From a bacterium (lineage in GTDB: Bacteria; Krumholzibacteriota; Krumholzibacteriia; Krumholzibacteriales; WJIX01), in contig JAGHBT010000271.1 of NCBI GenBank assembly GCA_021160845.1, positions 1 to 12,815 of the forward strand: 12,815 nt of DNA, read 5' to 3'. Within the stretch, counting starts at the first letter, position 1. The number at the start of each line of letters is the position of its first letter. Positions 7,492 to 12,815 of this stretch are shown one piece after another. The notes under the pieces were generated by a model that was not told the DNA's origin, did not search any database, and saw only the letters and a list, made by a program, of their open reading frames with translations. Position numbers and translations under genes: made by a program.

Positions 7492-10050
7492 CTACTTCAC
7501 AGAATCAAGCATGGAGTCAATCCCCGATTTATCATCAGTCTCTTCCCGTAACTTCCGGCTGAGAGAACTGAATTCAGGGTCATTGGGATGAAGCACAAGC
7601 CATTTTGCTATATAGGCATTTGCCAGATCTCTGTTCCCCAAACCCATTGCAATTTGAAATCCATACGCGTAAAGATCTCTCTCATTTGGACACTCGCTTA
7701 TACCGATATCGACTGAGCTAAGAGCTTCCCCAGGCTCGTTTGCTTCCCTGTATACGGCAACAAGACCGGTAAAATAATCCCCTCTTCCAGGATTTTCTTT
7801 TATCATTCTTTCATAGTGCTGAACCGCTTTATCCAATTGTCCGTTTCTCACAAAATAAATACCAAGATACTTTTTTGCGTAGTCGAAAGAGGAATCCAAC
7901 TCCATCGAAAGCTCAGCCCGTTCGGCAGCTTCCTCATAATCTCCCTCCCTCGCTCCCTCCTGAGCTAATTGAAATGCGGCAACCGCGAAATTAATAAACA
8001 TCGTCTTTGTATCTTTATTCTTGAACACAGATTCATCTTTTTTCTTTTCGTCCGTCAATACTCCACGGTATTCGAAAACGTCATCAAAATTCCTTGCCAT
8101 AATAAATTCATTAAGAAGATGGTTGCCCTCGTACGGAACAACCTTACGCGCCATCCCTTCCATTTCAAGATGCTGCTCATAAGGGGCCCATACTTCTCTT
8201 GGAACGGTAACAGCAAAATAAACGGGACGCCTCCAAAGAGCCTTTCGTATTATATGCTGGACAGCTCTGTCGCGCTTCCAGGCTATACTACCATCTGCCA
8301 ACTTGATTGGATTCAAATTTTTAATCTCGGAATCCGAGAGCAAAATGGGTACTCCAGGCTTCTGATCTCTGAGCTGTTCGATATACCAACTCGTGTTTAA
8401 TAAACTTAGATTTGCTACGCAAACATCACTTCTGAAATTCTCAACACATTGAATATACCAAAGAGGGAAAGTATCATTATCACCATTTGTAAAAATTATG
8501 GCGTCAGGTTCCAACCCTGCCAGCATATTATAAGCATAATCTCTGGCAATATAATTATTTGATCTATCATGCTTAAACCAGTGATAGTGTGCCGGAAGTA
8601 TCGATAATCCAATAATCAAAATACCCACTGTAATCGTCCAGCGCCGGAAAGAAACACCTTTGGATTTAAAGTAATCTCGGAGCATCATTAAAAAGATACT
8701 CGCCCCGATCCCAATAAAAATAGAAAAGAAATAGAAAGCGCCTCCATAAAAATAGTCTCGTTCCCTAACCTCATGATCGCTGAAATTAAGAAAAAGTATT
8801 AAACCTATTGAATTCAAAGCCAAAGCCGTAAAATTAACAACCCAGCTTTTTCGCTCTCTGGAGTAATTTGAACCAATCCCATACAAACCCAATCCAAGCG
8901 GGATAAGAACAGTCGCTTTCCCGAGATTAAAAGGACCTAGCATAACATCGCCAATCATCCTGAACTGCTCACGGAAATAACCCCAGAAGTGCTGAAACTG
9001 AAAGAGCAGAGATGCTTTCCTTACAAAAATATTCATCGGCGGATATTGTTCTCTCCTTAAATGAGCGTAAAGGGCCCTCCACGTCTCCGGGTTTACCTCA
9101 TCAATCGGGGGATTCAACCCTGAACGTATATACAGATACAGGTGCACAGATAATCCAAGCACAAAGAGAGCAGTCGCGGTTACGGCAAATTTTCCTTCCG
9201 AAAATAAAGTCCAGATCAAAAGAATCATTAAAATCAGCAGTCCAACAACGGTAATCGTCGAATTTTTGTACATCGTCATATCAGCAACCATCACTGCCAT
9301 CCCAAATGCAAAGACAAGAAATTCAAAATTGCTGAACGATTTCTTTTTTACCATCAAAAAGAGCAGGAAGATACCACTGGACGCGAGGATTGTCCCAAGA
9401 TGAAATCCAATACCTAGAGAAAAAAGATAGATAATAAAAAACACAAGATTACGGGAATGTTTTTGGCCATCTTTCTCAATTGAAAGTATTATTCTTTTTC
9501 CCTCTTTTACGCCTTCCTTTTCAATAATCGATTGCTTTCTTTCAATCGGCAACTCTCCTGAGGGATTTCGATACCATTTCAGAGCGAGAAGAACAGTCAG
9601 CCCCATTAAAAATGTACTGAGAGAATAAACCTCGGCTTCAGTAGCATCCCACCAGTAAGTATTACTGAAAGTTAAATACAGAGCACCTGCAACTGGACCG
9701 GCATAATAAACAAATTTTTCTAAGCCGTTTTTTATTCTACCCAACACTAGTCTAACGACTTCAACCATAATCAAATATGCCATTAAAACCCCAAGGGCTC
9801 CGAACACTGCCGAAAGGAGATTGACTTTCTGAGCCGAGCTGATTGCCAAGGGAAGTAATGTAAAAACTCTTCCCACAAGCACATAAAGTGGTGTGCCGGG
9901 AGAATGAGGAATACCCAAGATATAGGAAGTCGCAATAAATTCGCCACTATCCCAGAAGGAAACACTGGCGGCCATTGTTTGCAAATAAACCGTCAAGCTT
10001 ACAATAAAAATAAGGATTGCGGTGATGTAGTTTACTTTTTTATTCGACAT
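7492..10050 (-). CDS. DUF2723 membrane protein with C-terminal TPR domain (TMEM260-like putative GT-C glycosyltransferase)
   Basis: Positions are numbered from an upstream in-frame ATG (10080), which would give 862 residues. A first helix (about 17-36) is followed by the DUF2723 signature SFWDSGEFIATSYILG (41-56) and HSPGTPLY (59-66). The D44/E47 pair in the first outer loop is the likely catalytic site. WWDATEAEVY (143-152), SLGIGFHLGT (221-230), SDHEVRERDYFY (434-445) and NGDNDTFPLWY (532-542) follow. Many helices end near residue 500, then comes a long soluble region with TPR-like helices at about 713-846. Human TMEM260, of this family, is a protein O-mannosyltransferase; bacterial members are mostly uncharacterised. 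ATG 10048-10050 is preferred (852 residues) because AGGA lies nine bases upstream, while ATG 10080 lacks a clear site. The stop abuts the alternative epimerase ATG. Acceptor and donor are unknown. Confidence 0.87.
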   Translation of the reverse strand: MSNKKVNYITAILIFIVSLTVYLQTMAASVSFWDSGEFIATSYILGIPHSPGTPLYVLVGRVFTLLPLAISSAQKVNLLSAVFGALGVLMAYLIMVEVVRLVLGRIKNGLEKFVYYAGPVAGALYLTFSNTYWWDATEAEVYSLSTFLMGLTVLLALKWYRNPSGELPIERKQSIIEKEGVKEGKRIILSIEKDGQKHSRNLVFFIIYLFSLGIGFHLGTILASSGIFLLFLMVKKKSFSNFEFLVFAFGMAVMVADMTMYKNSTITVVGLLILMILLIWTLFSEGKFAVTATALFVLGLSVHLYLYIRSGLNPPIDEVNPETWRALYAHLRREQYPPMNIFVRKASLLFQFQHFWGYFREQFRMIGDVMLGPFNLGKATVLIPLGLGLYGIGSNYSRERKSWVVNFTALALNSIGLILFLNFSDHEVRERDYFYGGAFYFFSIFIGIGASIFLMMLRDYFKSKGVSFRRWTITVGILIIGLSILPAHYHWFKHDRSNNYIARDYAYNMLAGLEPDAIIFTNGDNDTFPLWYIQCVENFRSDVCVANLSLLNTSWYIEQLRDQKPGVPILLSDSEIKNLNPIKLADGSIAWKRDRAVQHIIRKALWRRPVYFAVTVPREVWAPYEQHLEMEGMARKVVPYEGNHLLNEFIMARNFDDVFEYRGVLTDEKKKDESVFKNKDTKTMFINFAVAAFQLAQEGAREGDYEEAAERAELSMELDSSFDYAKKYLGIYFVRNGQLDKAVQHYERMIKENPGRGDYFTGLVAVYREANEPGEALSSVDIGISECPNERDLYAYGFQIAMGLGNRDLANAYIAKWLVLHPNDPEFSSLSRKLREETDDKSGIDSMLDSVK

Positions 10051-10080
10051 AGAATGTTTTCCTAAAATCTCTGAAGCCAT

Positions 10081-10142
10081 AACAACTAATTGAACTCATT
10101 TAAACTAAAACAATTCCATCAAAATTGGAAACAGTTTTTCTA
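10081..10142. other. 62-base AT-rich gap between the flippase-like and DUF2723 genes
   Basis: The gap carries one weak inverted repeat (TTCCA 10114-10118, TGGAA 10126-10130, seven-base loop) with no following T-tract that would make a terminator. I see no convincing -35/-10 pair. Confidence 0.5.
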
Positions 10143-11102
10143 TTATCCCCCGTGAATATGCCTCCTCAAAAACAAAAAGCCCCCAACCAAACTTACGGTA
10201 ACCATCACAAGATACGTAAGAAACTCAATTAGTAGCGCCTGTTCAGCCGGAACTCCCACACCTGTAAAAAGAAGAACTCCAGCTCCCTCCCTAATTCCAA
10301 GACCATTGATTGAAATGGGCAAAATCATAATCATTCCAAGAAGGGGAATAAAAATGAAAAAATAGAGAGGCATCCAACCGGACATCTCCATCCCTATTGA
10401 TCTTCCGACTATTATATGAGTTAGAATTCGCAAAAACTGGACTGAAAGGGTGAGGAAAGCAACCTTCATCATTACAGGTTTAAGATTTCTCAACCCTCCG
10501 AGCTGACTGAATATCACATCCAACTTTTTTCCTATATTCCAAAGGGTTATACGCGCAAAAGTTCGTCTTAGAAATTTCGCCAACCGCATATTTAACACAA
10601 CAATCAGGCTCCCCCCCACCACCACTGCAAAAAGCAGTATATACACCCAGAGATTATTAATATTCCCGCCGGGAAGAATAATAAATGACGATATAAGCGC
10701 TAAAATACAAAGACCGAATATCCCAAAAATTCTATCTAATAATGTTATCGCGAACACCTTATATGGATCATTACCCATCTTGGCTATGTCAAATATTTTA
10801 AAGGCGTCCCCCCCTACATTAGCCGGAAGAAAATTATTAAAGAACAACCCAACGAAATAAAGCTTGAGTACTTTTGGAAAAGTCAATTTAAAATCACTTT
10901 TCCGCAGAAGTATGAACCATTGGACAGCTCCAAGGAAACTGCTAAGTGAAAAAACAAGAAGCGCTGTGGTTAGTAAAAATGGATCTATATCTCTAAGATA
11001 GCTCGAAAGTTTACCTGGAGACGCTTTCCAGACAAGGAAAATAATCAACCCAACACTTATTGTTACCTTAAGCAATTGTAAAAGAATTTTCTTTGCCCGC
11101 AA
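10143..11102 (-). CDS. Flippase-like / lysylphosphatidylglycerol synthase TM-region family membrane protein (AglD2/YbhN type)
   Basis: This 319-residue protein has about eight hydrophobic helices: roughly 10-27, 42-66, 80-93, 115-140, 150-170, 215-233, 244-262 and 288-312. The family marks are NNFLPANVGGDAFKIF (89-104), with the G-G-D conserved across MprF/AglD-like proteins, LLDRIFG (121-127) and LPISINGLGIREG (261-273). Length fits stand-alone members, which lack the soluble aminoacyltransferase domain of MprF. Members are proposed to translocate lipids or lipid-linked sugars; that role is established only for the MprF N-terminal domain. Its place among lipid-linked sugar enzymes makes a flippase role here reasonable but unproven. 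The start is TTG 11100-11102 with GGGGAG six bases upstream, 18 bases after the GT4 stop. Confidence 0.88.
   Translation of the reverse strand: MRAKKILLQLLKVTISVGLIIFLVWKASPGKLSSYLRDIDPFLLTTALLVFSLSSFLGAVQWFILLRKSDFKLTFPKVLKLYFVGLFFNNFLPANVGGDAFKIFDIAKMGNDPYKVFAITLLDRIFGIFGLCILALISSFIILPGGNINNLWVYILLFAVVVGGSLIVVLNMRLAKFLRRTFARITLWNIGKKLDVIFSQLGGLRNLKPVMMKVAFLTLSVQFLRILTHIIVGRSIGMEMSGWMPLYFFIFIPLLGMIMILPISINGLGIREGAGVLLFTGVGVPAEQALLIEFLTYLVMVTVSLVGGFLFLRRHIHGG
10611..10617 (-). repeat. G7 tract in flippase-like gene
   Basis: Seven C on the plus strand encode Val-Gly-Gly within a membrane helix (residues about 162-164). The adjacent bases share the cccccccacc 10-mer with both repeats in the GtrB-like gene. 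Confidence 0.85.
10808..10814 (-). repeat. G7 tract in flippase-like gene, at the conserved GGD motif
   Basis: Seven C on the plus strand encode the Gly-Gly and first base of Asp of the family's conserved N-V-G-G-D motif (residues 95-99). A one-base slip here would destroy the protein after about 98 residues. Confidence 0.85.
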
Positions 11103-11108
11103 AAATAA

Positions 11109-11114
11109 CTCCCC
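11109..11114 (-). promoter_or_regulatory. Ribosome binding site supporting the TTG start of the flippase-like gene
   Basis: Minus-strand GGGGAG lies six bases upstream of TTG 11100-11102, in the 18-base gap after the GT4 stop (TGA at 11121-11123). No ATG exists nearby in frame before the first helix. Confidence 0.6.
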
Positions 11115-11120
11115 GGTTGA

Positions 11121-12227
11121 TCAAACGCCCACTACTTTGCTAACAAGCAACTCCGTCTCTCTGGCACAACGTTCCCATGTAAGCTCCTTTACACGCTTCA
11201 GGGCACTTTTGCTCATTCTGTACCACAAATCTCTGTCCTCAAGCAATTCTGTGGATTTCTCGGCGAAGGCAGTTTCATCCCCGTAGGGGACAAGAAATCC
11301 TGTTTCCCCTACCCAAACAGAATCCCTGAGACCGGGTCTGTCGCTGGCAACAACAGGCATCCCACAAGCATTCGCTTCTACAACTGTTAACCCCCATCCC
11401 TCTTTTGGACTCGGATTAATCAATAGATGGGCTTTGTTAAGATATCTTACAAGTTCTTCCGCTTTCATGTAACCCTTGAATTCAACCGCGTCCCTTAGGC
11501 CAAGTTTTTCAACCAACCCTTCAAGTGTCAATCTATAAGGCCCATCTCCAATTATCACAAGCCGAGCCTTCGGTAACTTTTCCCTTATAATTTTTATAGC
11601 CCTTATTGCAACTTCAACACTTTTATATCTTCTGAGACGCCCCAAATGTACTATCGTCGGGTCCTTAAACCTTTCCAGCTCAAGGTCACGGTATAACTCA
11701 TGATTTAAGCCACATAAAACAACTTCTATCCTATCGGTATCTATTCCACGGGCTGCAAGATCATCTTTTGTGCTGGGGCTTATTACCATAAACCTGTTAT
11801 TTTTATAGATATAAGGTATTAGTCTTTCCATCGTAACAACATAGGAACCTATCATCCAATTTGTCTCACGGAAGACCGTTGTACCGAAAAGATGCGGAAT
11901 TACTCCCAAAACCGGCACATCCGTATAAAGAGGCATAAAAAAAGGAAGTTTGTTAATATCTTCCATTACAATATCGTATGGATTCAATTTAATATGTCGG
12001 CGGGCAAAGAAGGGAAGAGTAAAATTCGCGTCAAACCAGTGCCCGGATCTTAAAATCCTGATTCCATCAACTTCCGTCTCCGGTTCTCCTCCGGGAAACC
12101 CCGAGGAAATTTGCGTAACCCCGTGTCCCCACTTTACAAAATGAGCAAGTATCTCATGCAGGTGAACCTCAGCTCCACCAGCCTCAGGATGTTTAATATC
12201 TCTCCAGTTAACGGCAAGAACCTTCAA
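11121..12227 (-). CDS. GT4 glycosyltransferase (GT-B fold)
   Basis: Positions are numbered from an upstream TTG (12257), which would give 378 residues. The N-terminal domain opens LKVLAVNWRDIKHPEAGGAE (11-30) followed by VHLHE, a pattern typical of a GT4 subgroup. PHLFGTTVFRE (121-131) and VISPSTKDDL (158-167) follow. The donor domain has HLGRLRRYKSVE (204-215), VIIGDGP (234-240) and SPKEGWGLTVVEANACGM (283-300), holding the EX7E pair E286/E294 that binds the nucleotide sugar in retaining GT4 enzymes. I prefer TTG 12225-12227 (368 residues), because it gives the usual MKVLAVNWRD start and follows GAAAGAG by five bases. TTG 12255-12257 would overlap the methyltransferase by 17 bases and has only an AGG. 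The protein is cytoplasmic or membrane-associated; the sugar is unknown. Confidence 0.9.
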   Translation of the reverse strand: MKVLAVNWRDIKHPEAGGAEVHLHEILAHFVKWGHGVTQISSGFPGGEPETEVDGIRILRSGHWFDANFTLPFFARRHIKLNPYDIVMEDINKLPFFMPLYTDVPVLGVIPHLFGTTVFRETNWMIGSYVVTMERLIPYIYKNNRFMVISPSTKDDLAARGIDTDRIEVVLCGLNHELYRDLELERFKDPTIVHLGRLRRYKSVEVAIRAIKIIREKLPKARLVIIGDGPYRLTLEGLVEKLGLRDAVEFKGYMKAEELVRYLNKAHLLINPSPKEGWGLTVVEANACGMPVVASDRPGLRDSVWVGETGFLVPYGDETAFAEKSTELLEDRDLWYRMSKSALKRVKELTWERCARETELLVSKVVGV

Positions 12228-12240
12228 AATTACTCTTTCT

Positions 12241-12815
12241 TTACTCTTTTCGAGCAATACTACCTATAACAACCGCAGTATAAAGCGCCCACCTCATTTT
12301 GAGAATTATACTCCTTGGAATCACAAATGTTTTTCTAAAAAACGAAAAAATGGCCGGATACATTGAAATCCTGATCCCAACTTGCATAAGACCTTTTCTT
12401 AACATTCGAAACCACATCGGTGGATTCAACCACTCGCCATAGCTGCTCACAACCTTAAACCCGTGTTTTTCAAGCTTCTGTTCCAATTCTACAATACTGT
12501 ACTCGGTCTCCCAGCCGGCGAACCATTTCCCAAAAGTTATCAGGATATGTTTAACAACTGTGTAGTAATGATATCGTTGAGGGACATCCACAAGAAGATA
12601 CCCGCCCTTTTTAAGAACTCTTTTATGTTCCTTTATCATGTCATCAGGATTGTGAAAATGTTCCAGAAGCCCCTGATGAAAAACAAGATCGAAAGTCTCG
12701 TCCATGAAGGGCAGAGAAAAAGCGTCTCCACAGCACAAATCTACCTTGTCATTATCGGTAAGCTGTAATTTAACAAGCTCCAAAGCAACCATACTGTAAT
12801 CGAGGGATATAACAT
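12241..12815 (-). CDS. SAM-dependent class I methyltransferase, 5' end beyond right window edge
   Basis: The frame stays open to base 12815, so 191 codons are visible and the true start lies outside. The ATG at 12790-12792 is internal, because upstream codons read VISLDYS, the conserved second strand whose aspartate binds the SAM ribose. The motif I glycine loop must lie just outside the window. GDAFSLPF, FDLVFHQGLLEHF and LKKGGYLLVDVP are the later motifs of Methyltransf_11-type enzymes. The C-terminal part (FFRKTFVIPRSII onward) is basic and partly hydrophobic and may touch the membrane. Such enzymes in glycan clusters can methylate a sugar or a lipid carrier intermediate, but quinone-type substrates cannot be ruled out. 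The gene leads the visible operon and ends 13 bases before the preferred GT4 start. Confidence 0.88.
   Translation of the reverse strand, partial: VISLDYSMVALELVKLQLTDNDKVDLCCGDAFSLPFMDETFDLVFHQGLLEHFHNPDDMIKEHKRVLKKGGYLLVDVPQRYHYYTVVKHILITFGKWFAGWETEYSIVELEQKLEKHGFKVVSSYGEWLNPPMWFRMLRKGLMQVGIRISMYPAIFSFFRKTFVIPRSIILKMRWALYTAVVIGSIARKE

Noticed and set aside
7969..8400. 143-codon plus-strand open frame opposite the DUF2723 gene
   Set aside because: It lies wholly antisense to a gene with clear family motifs, has no recognisable domain and no good ribosome binding site. It is a shadow frame.
10114..10130. Inverted repeat TTCCA/TGGAA in the gap before the DUF2723 gene, considered as a terminator
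   Set aside because: The stem is only five base pairs, AT-rich, and has no T-tract directly after it. It is unlikely to terminate transcription.
12241..12257. 17-base overlap between the GT4 and methyltransferase genes
   Set aside because: It depends on the upstream TTG (12257). A TTG ten codons later gives the usual GT4 N-terminus and removes the overlap, so the overlap is probably an artefact of the longest frame.

Overview
The window is a dense block of surface-glycan or glycoprotein assembly genes, all transcribed leftward on the minus strand. It holds nine complete genes plus one gene cut at each edge. GC content is about 40% by eye. There are no RNA genes, transposases, integrases, CRISPR repeats or clear terminators. 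Gene junctions are typically between an 8-base overlap and an 18-base gap. Only two gaps exceed 30 bases: 3356-3493 and 10081-10142. This looks like one long operon whose promoter lies beyond the right edge. Several genes appear to start with TTG behind good Shine-Dalgarno sequences. The combination of a DUF2723-plus-TPR protein, a large YfhO protein and many GT2/GT4 enzymes resembles uncultured FCB-type bacteria (Bacteroidetes relatives and candidate phyla). That is a weak guess from family content, since no marker gene is present.

In transcription order, from right to left, the genes are: a SAM-dependent methyltransferase (5' end cut off); a GT4 glycosyltransferase; an AglD2/MprF-type 'flippase-like' membrane protein; a DUF2723 multi-spanning membrane protein with a C-terminal TPR domain (relative of TMEM260); an NAD-dependent sugar-nucleotide epimerase; a GtrB/DPM-type polyprenyl-phosphate glycosyltransferase with two membrane helices; a second GT4; a GT2 of the rhamnosyltransferase type; a 138-base gap holding a start-less coding remnant; a YfhO membrane protein; a soluble Dpm1-like polyprenol-phosphate GT2; and the first 46 codons of another GT2.

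My reading of how they work together is as follows. The epimerase supplies an activated sugar. The GT4 enzymes and ordinary GT2 enzymes build an oligosaccharide from nucleotide sugars on the cytoplasmic face. The two polyprenyl-phosphate GT2 enzymes make lipid-linked monosaccharide donors. A membrane protein, possibly the AglD2-like one, helps move lipid intermediates across the membrane. The two GT-C-like proteins (DUF2723-TPR and YfhO) use lipid-linked donors on the outer face. YfhO and the Dpm1-like gene overlap by four bases, which suggests a donor-synthase/transferase pair. No initiating phosphoglycosyltransferase, Wzx, Wzy, GtrA or ABC exporter lies in the window.

The most interesting points are this possible double lipid-linked glycosylation system lacking GtrA, the DUF2723-TPR architecture, the coding remnant just upstream of YfhO, and an excess of G7-G8 tracts on the coding strand of the glycan genes.
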